Of a DNA stretch of 48,112 bases, positions 24,888 through 32,886 are shown in pieces (the first letter of the stretch is position 1; every line of letters starts with the position of its first letter). Made by a program: the position numbers and the translations under genes. A model generated the notes under the pieces. That model had not been told where the DNA came from. It did not search any database and saw nothing but the letters and a program-made list of their open reading frames with translations. The stretch comes from a bacterium UBA2219 (lineage in GTDB: Bacteria; Desulfobacterota; Deferrimicrobia; Deferrimicrobiales; Deferrimicrobiaceae), in contig DCUH01000008.1 of NCBI GenBank assembly GCA_002327765.1, positions 24,330-72,441 on the forward strand, given 5' to 3'.

Positions 24888-25861
24888 AGCGCCTCTCCGG
24901 GGTCCTCGGGCAGGAACGGGCCGTCAACCTCCTGCGGCGGTACCTCGCGGCGAACGCGGTGCCCCACGGCCTGCTCTTCTCCGGCGAGGAAGGCGTGGGG
25001 AAGGAAAAAGCCGCGCGGGCGTTCGCGGCCGCCCTGCTCTGCCGGAAGCCGGGGGAGGACGGCGCGTGCGGAGACTGCCACGACTGCCGGCTGTTCTCCT
25101 CGTCGTCCCACCCCAATTACCTCCACATCGCGCCCGAGACGGATTTCCTGAAGATCGCCGAGATCCGCGCGCTCCAGGAGGAGCTCTCCCTCAAGGCGTT
25201 CTCCGACCGGCCCCGCGTGGCGGTCCTGTGCCCCGCCGACCGGATGACGCCCCAGGCGGCCAACGCGCTCCTCAAGACGCTGGAGGAGCCGCCGCCGGAA
25301 ACGCACCTTCTCCTCGTGGCCCACCGGATCGCGGGGATGATGCCGACGATCGTCTCCCGCTGCCAGAAGGTCCCGTTCTTCCCGCTCCCGCCCGACGTCG
25401 CCGCGGGGATCCTGGCCCGCCACCCGGACGCTGGCGCGGGGTACGCCCCCGGGGTGATCCGCCTGGCGTGCTCCGTGTCCGGGGGAAGCCCCGGGCGCGC
25501 CCTCGCGCTCCTGCCGGGCCTCTCGGAGGAACGGGATCGGTGGCTGTCCCTCTTCGTGAAATTGTCCCCGAAGGAGGCGGTCGACCTGGCGGAGACCTTC
25601 AAGGGGGACGGCGACGGGCCGGAACGGCTGGCGGCGCCGCTTTCCCTGGCGAGGGACCTGGCCCTCTTATCATCCGGGGGCGGAACGGATATAATGAACG
25701 ATGATCTGCGGGAGCCGCTGCTTGCCGCGGCGGCCCGCCCCCCGGCGGGAGGGTGGGACACCGCGCTCCGGGCGCTCCTCGAGATCTCCCGGATGCCTCC
25801 CCAGCCCCAGAAGAGGCTGATGCTGGAGGCGTTTTTCTTCGGGCTGCGCAAAAAAGGATGA
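24881..25861 (+). CDS. holB: DNA polymerase III delta' subunit
   Basis: 326 aa clamp-loader subunit. The AAA+ fold includes GQERAVNLLRRYLAANAVPHGLLFSGEEGVGKEKAA. A zinc module (CGDCHDC) follows, then the conserved APETDFLKIAEIR...LCPADRMTPQAANALLKTLEEPPPETHLLLVA and SRCQ sensor segments. Its start ATG lies within the end of tmk, a conserved tmk-holB arrangement. The C-terminal third is divergent, as usual for this subunit. Confidence 0.93.
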   Translation: MVERLSGVLGQERAVNLLRRYLAANAVPHGLLFSGEEGVGKEKAARAFAAALLCRKPGEDGACGDCHDCRLFSSSSHPNYLHIAPETDFLKIAEIRALQEELSLKAFSDRPRVAVLCPADRMTPQAANALLKTLEEPPPETHLLLVAHRIAGMMPTIVSRCQKVPFFPLPPDVAAGILARHPDAGAGYAPGVIRLACSVSGGSPGRALALLPGLSEERDRWLSLFVKLSPKEAVDLAETFKGDGDGPERLAAPLSLARDLALLSSGGGTDIMNDDLREPLLAAAARPPAGGWDTALRALLEISRMPPQPQKRLMLEAFFFGLRKKG

Positions 25862-25870
25862 ATTCCGCAT

Positions 25871-26638
25871 ATGGACATCGCGGGGATACGCCTTCGAGGC
25901 GTCTGCAAGATCTTCCACTTCGACTGTACGGGAGCGCCTCTCTCCAAAGGCGACTACGCCGTGGTCCAGACCGACCGGGGAGTCGCGCTGGGCGTGGTCG
26001 TTCACCGGTTTGACGGCCACACCCCGAAGAACCCCAAGGTCGCCTACAACAAGGTCCTTCGCCTCGCGACCGCCGAGGACCTGCTGGCGCACCAGGAAAA
26101 CGCCCGCAGGGAGGCCGACGCCGCGGCCTTCTGCATGAAGCGGATCGAGGAGCGCGCCCTTCCCATGAAGCTGGTGCGCGCCGAGTACCTCCTCGACCGG
26201 AGCAAGGTCATCTTCTATTTCACGGCCGACGGGAGGATCGACTTCCGGGAGCTGGTGAAGGACATGGCCCACGAGCTGCGGACCCGCATCGAGATGCGGC
26301 AGATCGGCGTGCGGGACGAGTCGCGCGTCGTCGGCGGCGTGGGTCCCTGCGGCAAGGAGCTCTGCTGCGCGACGTTTCTGACGGACTTCGAGCCGATCAC
26401 CGTGAAGATGGCCAAGGACCAGAAGCTTTCGCTGAACCCCGCGAAGCTCTCTGGGGTCTGCGGACGGCTGATGTGCTGCCTGATCTACGAGCACACCTCC
26501 TACGCCAAGCCGAAGGGCGACGCGGGCGACGCCGAGAAGCGCCCCTCCCCCGCCGCGGAGCCCGCCCCGCCGCCGGAGCGGGACGACCCGGAGGAGCTGA
26601 GCGCGCAACTGACCGAGGACGAGGAGGGCACGCCGTGA
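25871..26638 (+). CDS. ricT: PSP1-domain protein, RicT/YaaT-like
   Basis: 255 aa. The PSP1 C-terminal domain (EYLLDRSKVIFYFTADGRIDFRELVKDMAHELRTRIEMRQIG) is followed by two double-cysteine motifs, CGKELCCATFL and CGRLMCCLIYE. In Bacillus RicT such cysteines help bind a 4Fe-4S cluster in the RicA-RicF-RicT complex that tunes RNA cleavage by RNase Y. The tail is Pro/Glu-rich. The order holB-ricT-metG-tatD is the widespread bacterial arrangement. No RicA or RicF homologue is visible here. Confidence 0.88.
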   Translation: MDIAGIRLRGVCKIFHFDCTGAPLSKGDYAVVQTDRGVALGVVVHRFDGHTPKNPKVAYNKVLRLATAEDLLAHQENARREADAAAFCMKRIEERALPMKLVRAEYLLDRSKVIFYFTADGRIDFRELVKDMAHELRTRIEMRQIGVRDESRVVGGVGPCGKELCCATFLTDFEPITVKMAKDQKLSLNPAKLSGVCGRLMCCLIYEHTSYAKPKGDAGDAEKRPSPAAEPAPPPERDDPEELSAQLTEDEEGTP

Positions 26639-28176
26639 GGGACACGTTCTACATCACCACGCCGATCTACTACGTGAACGACATCCCGCACATCGGGCAC
26701 GCCTACACGACGGTCGCCTGCGACGCCATGGCGCGCTGGAACCGGATGAAGGGGAAGCGGGTGTTCTTCCTCACGGGCACGGACGAGCACGGCGAGAAGA
26801 TCCAGAAGACCGCCTCCCTGAAAGGGCTCACGCCCCGGCAGCTCGCCGACCAGGTGGTGACCAACTTCCAGGCGCTCACCCCGGCGCTGACGATCAGCAA
26901 CACCGGCTTCATCCGCACCACCGAGCCGCGCCACTACACGGCCGTCCACGACCTGTTCCGGAAGTCGCTGGCCAACGGGGACATCTACCTCGGCGAGTAC
27001 GAGGGGTGGTACTGCGTGCCCGACGAGGCGTACTGGACCGACCTCCAGGCGGAGGACGGGAAGTGCCCCACCTGCGGCCGCCCGGTGGAGCGGCGCAAGG
27101 AGCCGTCCTACTTCTTCCGGCTGTCGAAGTACCAGGACCGCCTGCTGAAGTTCTACGGGGAGAACCCCCGCTTCATCCGGCCCGAGAGCCGGCGCAACGA
27201 GGTGATCGCGTTCGTCGAGGGGGGCTTGAACGACCTCTCCGTCTCCCGCGAGTCGCTTTCGTGGGGGATCCCGGTGCCCGACGCCCCGGGGCACGTCATC
27301 TACGTCTGGTACGACGCCCTGACGAACTACCTGACCGGCCTGGGATACCCCGGGAAGACGCCCGAGATCGACGCGTTCTGGCCCGCCGACCTCCACATGG
27401 TCGGCAAGGACATCCTGCGGTTCCACGCCGTCTACTGGCCCGCGTTCCTGATGTCGGCGGGGCTCCCGTTGCCGAAGGGGGTCTTCGCGCACGGCTGGTG
27501 GACCGTCGAGGGACAGAAGATGAGCAAGTCGCTGGGCAATGTCGTCGACCCCTTCGACATGGTGAAGAAGTACGGCCCGGACGCGTTCCGCTACTTCCTC
27601 CTGCGCGAGGTCTCCTTCGGGCTCGACGGCGACTTCTCCGAGAAGGAGCTGGTCAAGCGCGCCAACTCGGAGCTCGCGGACAAGCTGGGGAACCTGCTGA
27701 ACCGCACGCTCGGGATGCTCGGGAAATACTTCGACGGCGCCGTGCCGGCGCCGGAGGGCGAAGACCCGGCGGATGCGGTTCTTTCCGGATGCGCCGGCGA
27801 GACGCTGGCGGCCGTGGACCGGGCGATGGACGACGTGGCGTTCCACAAAGCGCTCTCCGCGGTCATCGAGCTCGTCACGAAGGCCAACGAGTACGTGCAG
27901 GCCATGCAGCCGTGGGCGCTGGCGAAGGACCCCGACAAACGCGCGCGCCTGGGGACGGTCCTCTACAACGCGCTCGAGGCGGCGCGGGTGGCGGCCCTGC
28001 TGATGGCCCCCTTCACCCCGTCCGCGTCGCAGAAGATGTGGGACGCCCTCGTCCCCGGCGGGGGACCCGTGGAAAACGAGCGGGCCGACCAGGCCGGCCG
28101 CTGGGGCGGCCTCGCCCCCGGCGCCTCCCTGCCGAAGGCGTGCATCGTCTTCCCCAAGATCGAAACCGGCGCCTGA
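26635..28176 (+). CDS. metG: methionyl-tRNA synthetase
   Basis: 513 aa class I synthetase charging tRNA-Met. The HIGH motif (DIPHIGHAYT) is near the N-terminus. A CPTCGRP zinc knuckle and GMPxxP-like EPSYFFRLSKYQ are in the connective region, and the KMSKS loop (GQKMSKSLGNVVDPF) is near residue 300. The anticodon-binding domain follows. The C-terminal EMAP-type tRNA-binding domain of longer MetG proteins is absent. It starts with GTG overlapping the ricT stop, with a GGAGG site 8-12 bases upstream. Confidence 0.95.
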   Translation: MRDTFYITTPIYYVNDIPHIGHAYTTVACDAMARWNRMKGKRVFFLTGTDEHGEKIQKTASLKGLTPRQLADQVVTNFQALTPALTISNTGFIRTTEPRHYTAVHDLFRKSLANGDIYLGEYEGWYCVPDEAYWTDLQAEDGKCPTCGRPVERRKEPSYFFRLSKYQDRLLKFYGENPRFIRPESRRNEVIAFVEGGLNDLSVSRESLSWGIPVPDAPGHVIYVWYDALTNYLTGLGYPGKTPEIDAFWPADLHMVGKDILRFHAVYWPAFLMSAGLPLPKGVFAHGWWTVEGQKMSKSLGNVVDPFDMVKKYGPDAFRYFLLREVSFGLDGDFSEKELVKRANSELADKLGNLLNRTLGMLGKYFDGAVPAPEGEDPADAVLSGCAGETLAAVDRAMDDVAFHKALSAVIELVTKANEYVQAMQPWALAKDPDKRARLGTVLYNALEAARVAALLMAPFTPSASQKMWDALVPGGGPVENERADQAGRWGGLAPGASLPKACIVFPKIETGA

Positions 28177-28200
28177 AGCCGGTCCGGCGGGACGTTTTCC

Positions 28201-29571
28201 ATGTTCTTCGACACGCACGCGCATCTCGACCTTCCCCCCCTCTCGGAAGAGGAAGGGAAGGTCGTCGCCCGCGCCCGGGACGCCGGCGTCACCCGGATCC
28301 TGACGGTCGGCATCGACGCGGAGAGCAGCGCGAAGGCGGTCGAGATCGCCCACCGCAACGCGGGCGTCTACGCCGCCGTCGGGCTCCACCCGCACGACGC
28401 CTCCGCCCTCTCCGACTCCCTCCTCGCGCGCCTCGAGGCGCTCTCCCGCTGCGACAAGGTCGTCGCGATCGGCGAGACGGGGCTCGACTTCTACCGGGAC
28501 CGCTCCCCCCGCGACGCCCAGCGCACCGCCTTCCGGGAGCAGATCCGGCTGGCGCGGCGGCGCGGCCTCCCCGTCGTCGTGCACGACCGCGACGCCCATG
28601 ACGAGGTCCTGTCGATCCTCGAGGAGGAGAAGGCCGCCGAGGCGGGCGGGATCATCCACTGCTTCTCGGGCGATTTCGGGACGGCGAAGCGCGCGGTCGC
28701 GATGAACTTCTTCGTCTCGATCCCCGGCGCCATCACCTATCCGAAGTCGGAGGCGCAGGTCGAGGCGATCCGGAAGCTCCCCCTCGAGCGGCTGCTGATC
28801 GAGACCGACTGCCCCTATCTCGCCCCGGTCCCGCACCGGGGGAAGACGAACGAGCCGGCCTTCGTCCCGCTGGTGGCGGCGAAGATCGCGCAGATCAAGG
28901 GGCTCTCCGTCGAGGACGTCGCCCGGATCACCACGCTCAACGCCGTGCGGCTGTTCCGCATCCCCGCCGCCGAGGAGGTGCGGGTCGTCTACAAGATCCG
29001 CAACTCCCTCTACCTGAACCTGACGAACCGCTGCACGAACGCCTGCATCTTCTGCGCGAAGCGGAAGGACTTCCACGTGAAGGGACACCTGCTCCGGCTG
29101 CCCGGCGAGCCCTCCGCGGCGGACGTCCTCACATTGGTCGGCGACCCTTCAGGGTTCGACGAGATCGTCTTCTGCGGCTTCGGCGAGCCGCTGCTGCGCC
29201 TCGAGGAGGTCAAGGAGATCGCGCGGGAGCTCAAGAAACGGGGGGCCCGCGTGCGGGTGAACACGGACGGGCTGGCGAACCTCGTCCACGGCCGCGACGT
29301 CCTGCCGGAGCTCTCCGGCCTCGTGGACGCCCTGTCGGTGTCGCTCAACGCGCCCGACGCCGAAACCTACGCGCGGATCTGCCCCAACCGGTACGGGGCG
29401 GCGTCGTTCCCCGCGCTGCTCGACTTCCTGAGAGAGGCGCCGAAGCACGTCCCGTCGGTCGCCGCCACCGCGGTCGCCCTCCCCGGCCTCGACACGGAAG
29501 GAGTGCGGCGCCTGGCGGAGTCGATCCCCGGCGTCTCGTTCCGGCTCCGGTCCTACAACGAGGTCGGCTGA
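28201..29571 (+). CDS. TatD-family nuclease fused to a TatD-linked radical SAM domain
   Basis: 456 aa. Residues 1 to about 258 are a complete TatD metal-dependent deoxyribonuclease (FFDTHAHLDLP, GLHPHDA, GETGLDFYRD, IIHCFSGD, ETDCPYLAPVPHRGKTNEP). Residues about 262-456 form a radical SAM domain with the CxxxCxxC cluster motif in NRCTNACIFCAKR and the GFGEPLLR glycine-rich segment. This corresponds to the TatD-linked radical SAM family, which elsewhere can be a separate adjacent gene. The substrate of the radical SAM part is unknown. It lies 24 bases after metG. Confidence 0.9.
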   Translation: MFFDTHAHLDLPPLSEEEGKVVARARDAGVTRILTVGIDAESSAKAVEIAHRNAGVYAAVGLHPHDASALSDSLLARLEALSRCDKVVAIGETGLDFYRDRSPRDAQRTAFREQIRLARRRGLPVVVHDRDAHDEVLSILEEEKAAEAGGIIHCFSGDFGTAKRAVAMNFFVSIPGAITYPKSEAQVEAIRKLPLERLLIETDCPYLAPVPHRGKTNEPAFVPLVAAKIAQIKGLSVEDVARITTLNAVRLFRIPAAEEVRVVYKIRNSLYLNLTNRCTNACIFCAKRKDFHVKGHLLRLPGEPSAADVLTLVGDPSGFDEIVFCGFGEPLLRLEEVKEIARELKKRGARVRVNTDGLANLVHGRDVLPELSGLVDALSVSLNAPDAETYARICPNRYGAASFPALLDFLREAPKHVPSVAATAVALPGLDTEGVRRLAESIPGVSFRLRSYNEVG

Positions 29572-29646
29572 GCCACAAGGACCGCTGCCTTCGCGCAAGC
29601 ACCTCCCCTTCGGGGACGCCTCGTAGACGGATCAAGGCGATCGGAT

Positions 29647-29955
29647 CGCGGAGCCATCAGATACCGCTTGCGCCGAAAAGGGCTGTCCCCGTTCACTGCG
29701 GGCCGCAGCTCCCCGGCTGCGACCAGCGAACGTGCCTTTCCGAATGCTTTCCCGGCCTTCGTCATCCCCCATCGGTCATCGGGTGCTTTCGCCTATAAAG
29801 AGGGCGGGGTCTCCGCCGGTTCCGCACTTTCGTCCCTCCGTTCAGGGGACACCCTTTTCGGCCACGCGGCATCATGGCTCTCCGTGATCTTGACTCCTTG
29901 ATCCGCCTCCAATCCGGCGCAGGAGGTCTTGCGCTCAGGGCGGTCCTTGCGGCGC
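29647..29955 (+). repeat. copy 1 of a long dispersed non-coding repeat
   Basis: This copy holds blocks found again nearby in the same orientation. Block A (about 29661-29711) recurs at 32661-32711, and block B/C (29709-29838) at 30155-30283. Block D (29840-29955, starting TTCAGGGGACACC) recurs at 32768-32883 and partly at 30284-30325. Identity by eye is about 80-95% per block. No coding frame with family features was found. Confidence 0.75.
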
Positions 29956-29980
29956 GATACTTCAAGCTACGGCTCGACCA

Positions 29981-30034
29981 GAGGGGGACAGACTTCGATT
30001 TACCGATAACGAGCGAAGGGGAAGTCTGTCCTCC
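29981..30034. repeat. REP-like palindrome within the repeat region
   Basis: The left arm GGGGGACAGACTTC ends at 29996. The right arm GAAGTCTGTCCTCC is at 30021-30034, with one mismatch. The loop includes GCGAAGGGG, as in the other palindromes. The core letters differ (ACAGACTT versus ACACACTT or ACACTCTT), showing variants of one design. Confidence 0.7.
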
Positions 30035-30154
30035 GCCAGCTCGCCTGCGCTGTTTCTCCCTCCGCCTCCCTGGCTCCCGGTTCGAAACAGACGCCGCTCC
30101 GGAACGACCCCCGCCGCTCCACAGGAGGCCCCTTCTCCCGGAACAACAGACCGC

Positions 30155-30325
30155 GGCCCCGGCTGCAACCAGCGAACGTGCCTTTTCGGATGCTTTCCCG
30201 GCCTTCGTCATCCCGTATCGGTGATCGAATACTTCCGCCTATAAAGAGGGCGGGGGCTCCGTCGGTTCCGTACTTTCGTCCTTTCGCTCAGGGAACACCC
30301 TTTTCGGCTTCCGCGACATCATCGC
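30155..30325 (+). repeat. copy 2 of the long dispersed non-coding repeat
   Basis: The first 58 bases differ from copy 1 (29711 onward) at about four positions. Similarity continues through CGCCTATAAAGAGGGCGGGG and ACACCCTTTTCGGC. Copies 1 and 2 are 446 bases apart as direct repeats. The region 29572-30605 otherwise holds no gene that can be supported. Confidence 0.75.
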
Positions 30326-30398
30326 GCCCCGGCAGCGCAGCGCCCCACTCCGACCGCGCTACCGGCAGCCCCGGGAAGCGGCGACGCAGGCCACAAAG

Positions 30399-30468
30399 GG
30401 GCGAGTGGTTTCGGGTCAGGGGGGGACACTCTTGGTTCAAACACGGGCGAAGGGAAAGAGTGTCCCCC
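30399..30468 (+). repeat. left copy of a 70-bp long-range inverted repeat (contains REP-like palindrome)
   Basis: Nearly identical to the reverse complement of 33652-33721, with one indel in the G run and one substitution. It includes the palindrome GGGGGACACTCTT (30421-30433) / AAGAGTGTCCCCC (30456-30468) and about 20 further bases outside it (GCGAGTGGTTTCGGGTCAGG). Together the two copies bracket the cyclodeaminase, dihydrolase and sirtuin genes. Confidence 0.85.
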
Positions 30469-30517
30469 GCCCGGTTATTAAGAAGACATGCTTGCGGATT
30501 CGCGAGGGGCCCTTCCT

Positions 30518-30550
30518 GGAAAGTTGCGGAACAGCGTTCCACAACTTTCC
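30518..30550. promoter_or_regulatory. long dyad upstream of the ornithine cyclodeaminase homologue
   Basis: GGAAAGTTGCGGAAC and GTTCCACAACTTTCC pair as a 15-bp stem with one mismatch around a 3-base loop. Weaker pairing extends outwards to about 30501-30567 (CGCGAGGG...CCCTCCGCG). No T run follows on either strand, so it is unlikely to be a terminator. It lies 55 bases before the start codon and could be an operator or a leader RNA structure. Confidence 0.5.
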
Positions 30551-30605
30551 AAAAGAGACCCTCCGCGAAATAATAATCATGATTCCTCTTCGGGAGGACG
30601 ACACG

Positions 30606-31832
30606 ATGGGCACCTATTCCCGGGTCATCGAGCTGCGCGGGCACATCATCGATTCCCTCACCTTCCCCAAGGTCCTGGACGAGATCCTGGACCACGGCGC
30701 GGACTACGAGACGGAGGAGATCTCCATCGGCAGGACGCGCCGGGACGCGAGCCGCGCGCGGATCCGCGTGACGGCGCCGTCGGAAGAGGTGCTCGACCGC
30801 GTGCTCGCCCACGTGCGCCGGCTCGGCGCCGAGGCGATAGAGGAAGGGGACGCGGCCGTCCTCCCCGCGCCGGCGGACGGCGTCTTCCCCGAAGGGTTCT
30901 ACGCGACGACGAACCTGCCGACCCGGGTGCGGATCGAAGGACGATGGCTCGACGTGGAGGACCTTTGTATGGACAGCGCGATCCGGGTCCGGGGAGGGTC
31001 GGACCGCCCCCGCTGCGTCAAGATGTACGAGGTGCGGGCCGGGGACCCGATCGTCGTCGGGTACGAGGGCGTCCGGGTCGAGCCGCAGCGGAAGGCCCCC
31101 CTGGAGCGCGGCCTCTTCGAGTTCATGTCCAGCACCGCCTCCCCGGAGAAGTCGAAGGAGCGGATCATCCGGGACATCGCCGGGGAGATGCGGGAGACGA
31201 AACGGTCGGGGGCGGGAAAGATCCTGTGGGTGCTCGGCCCCGCCGTCGTTCACACGGGCGCGAGGGAAAGCTTCTGCCGGATCCTGGACGCGGGGTACGT
31301 GGACGTCGTCTTCGCCGGCAACGGGCTGGCGGCGCACGACATCGAGGCGTCGCTCTACGGCACTTCCCTCGGCGTCTCCATCACGGGGGGGAAGCCGGTC
31401 CCGCGCGGCCACGAGCATCACCTCCGGGCGATCAACGCCGTTCGGGCGGCCGGGGGGATCGGACGCGCCGTCGAGGCGGGGCTCCTCAAGGACGGGATCA
31501 TGTACCGGCTCGAGCGGAAGGGGATCCCGTACGTGCTGTCGGGGTCGGTGCGGGACGACGGGCCGCTTCCGGAGGTGATCACGGACTCCGTGAAGGCGCA
31601 GGCGAGGATGCGGGAGCTTTTCCGGGGCGTCTCCATGGCGGTCATGGTGGCCACCATGCTCCACTCGATCGCCGCCGGCAACCTGCTGCCCGCCGCGGTC
31701 CGCACCGTCTGCGTGGACATCAGCACCGAGATGGTCACCAAGCTCGCCGACCGGGGGACTCACCAGTCGCTGGGTCTGGTCACCGACGCCGAGCCGTTCC
31801 TGCGGGAGCTGGCGGCGCGGCTCCGGGAATAG
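30606..31832 (+). CDS. TIGR00300-family (LOR/SDH-like) protein, probable ornithine cyclodeaminase
   Basis: 408 aa. The N-terminal part (YSRVIELRGHIIDSLTFPKVLDEILDHGADYETEEISIGR) is the LOR/SDH conserved region. The C-terminal part is a Rossmann-like domain (ILWVLGPAVVHTGARESFCRIL, DVVFAGNGLAAHDIEASLYGTSLG, GHEHHLRAINAVRAAGGI). The same family forms the C-terminal half of cyanobacterial ArgZ/AgrE and the archaeal NAD-dependent ornithine cyclodeaminase, which makes proline and ammonia from ornithine. ATG 30606 has GGAGG 8 bases upstream. It is followed after 23 bases by an arginine dihydrolase homologue. Function is inferred from family and partner. Confidence 0.85.
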   Translation: MGTYSRVIELRGHIIDSLTFPKVLDEILDHGADYETEEISIGRTRRDASRARIRVTAPSEEVLDRVLAHVRRLGAEAIEEGDAAVLPAPADGVFPEGFYATTNLPTRVRIEGRWLDVEDLCMDSAIRVRGGSDRPRCVKMYEVRAGDPIVVGYEGVRVEPQRKAPLERGLFEFMSSTASPEKSKERIIRDIAGEMRETKRSGAGKILWVLGPAVVHTGARESFCRILDAGYVDVVFAGNGLAAHDIEASLYGTSLGVSITGGKPVPRGHEHHLRAINAVRAAGGIGRAVEAGLLKDGIMYRLERKGIPYVLSGSVRDDGPLPEVITDSVKAQARMRELFRGVSMAVMVATMLHSIAAGNLLPAAVRTVCVDISTEMVTKLADRGTHQSLGLVTDAEPFLRELAARLRE

Positions 31833-31855
31833 CCGGGCCGGGCGCGGAGGCGGGG

Positions 31856-32650
31856 ATGCGGCGGGTCCTGATGTGTCCCCCGGACCATTTCGGGGTCGAG
31901 TACGAGATCAATCCCTGGATGTCGCGCGGACGCCGGGTCGATCGGGCGAAGGCGGAGCGGCAGTGGAGGGACCTGTACGACCTGCTGGGGGATAAGCTCG
32001 GGCTGTCGATCTCCCTGCTGAGGCCCCGTAAGGGGCTCCCCGACCTCGTCTTCACGGCGAACGCCGGCCTCGTGCACGGGGACGCATTCCTGCCGAGCAA
32101 TTTCCGGTACATGGAACGGAGGGGCGAGGAGCCCGTCTTCCGGCAGTGGTTCGAGAAGGAGGGGTACCGGATCCGCCCCCTGCCGCCGGACCTTTTCTTC
32201 GAGGGGGAAGGGGACGTCCTCCGGGTCGGCGACCGGCTGTTCGCGGGCTACCGGTTCCGCTCGGACATCCGCTCCCACGAGTGGATCTCAAAAATGCTGG
32301 GCCTGCCGGTGCTCTCCCTGGAGCTGGTCGACGACCGCTTCTATCACCTGGACACCTGCTTCTGCCCTCTTTCGGATGACGCGGCGGCGTACTACCCGCC
32401 CGCCTTCGACCTGTACGGCCGGAGGGTGATCGACGAGGGGATCCGCCGGAAGGTCCTGCCACCGACGGACGACGCGCTGCGGTTCGCCTGCAACGCCGTC
32501 GTCGCGGACCGCAAGGCGGTGATCCCCGCCGGGTGCGGAACCTTCCGGAAGCTGCTGGAAGGGCTGGGGTATGAGGTGTGGGAGACGGAGCTGTCGGAGT
32601 TCATCAAGGCGGGCGGCGCGGCGAAGTGCCTCACGCTGTTCCTCGACTAG
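31856..32650 (+). CDS. amidinotransferase-fold arginine dihydrolase homologue (ArgZ N-terminal-like)
   Basis: 264 aa guanidino-group-modifying enzyme fold. Residues expected for catalysis are present: Asn19 in YEINPWM, Asn69 in FTANAGL, Glu116/Glu118 in FFEGEGD, His164 in RFYHLDTCF and Cys258 in GGAAKCLTLFL. The overall pattern matches the N-terminal half of ArgZ/AgrE, which hydrolyses arginine to ornithine, CO2 and two ammonia. A dimethylarginine hydrolase or arginine deiminase-like activity is the alternative. GGAGG precedes the ATG by 5 bases. It is co-oriented with the cyclodeaminase homologue. Confidence 0.82.
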   Translation: MRRVLMCPPDHFGVEYEINPWMSRGRRVDRAKAERQWRDLYDLLGDKLGLSISLLRPRKGLPDLVFTANAGLVHGDAFLPSNFRYMERRGEEPVFRQWFEKEGYRIRPLPPDLFFEGEGDVLRVGDRLFAGYRFRSDIRSHEWISKMLGLPVLSLELVDDRFYHLDTCFCPLSDDAAAYYPPAFDLYGRRVIDEGIRRKVLPPTDDALRFACNAVVADRKAVIPAGCGTFRKLLEGLGYEVWETELSEFIKAGGAAKCLTLFLD

Positions 32651-32653
32651 GGG

Positions 32654-32883
32654 GATCGCGATGCCGCTTCCGCCGGAAAGGGCTGCCCCCCTTCACTGCG
32701 GGACGCGGCTTCGACGGCCATGGAGGGCCTAGTGCCGCGGAGGCCATGGACGGCCGGGAGCGGCTCGTTCAGGGGACACCTTTTTCGGCTTCGCGGCATC
32801 ATTGCGTTCCGTGATCCGAACGCCTTGATCCGCCTCCGATCCCACGTGGGAGGTCTTCCGCTCAGGGCGACCCTTGCGCCGGA
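32654..32883 (+). repeat. copy 3 of the long dispersed non-coding repeat
   Basis: Block A (32661-32711) and block D (32768-32883) match copy 1 in the same orientation; the B/C blocks are missing and replaced by GGCCATGGA-rich sequence. It fills the 236-base gap between the convergent ends of the dihydrolase and sirtuin genes. No gene was seen in it. Confidence 0.75.
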
Positions 32884-32886
32884 ATA

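Noticed and set aside
30074..30090. GGTTCGAAA sequence resembling a tRNA T-loop
   Set aside because: No flanking T-stem pairing, anticodon arm or acceptor stem could be formed around it.
29572..30605. Possible CRISPR array because of repeated blocks
   Set aside because: Repeats are long (over 100 bp), only two or three copies, irregularly spaced, partly missing blocks, and no cas gene is present.
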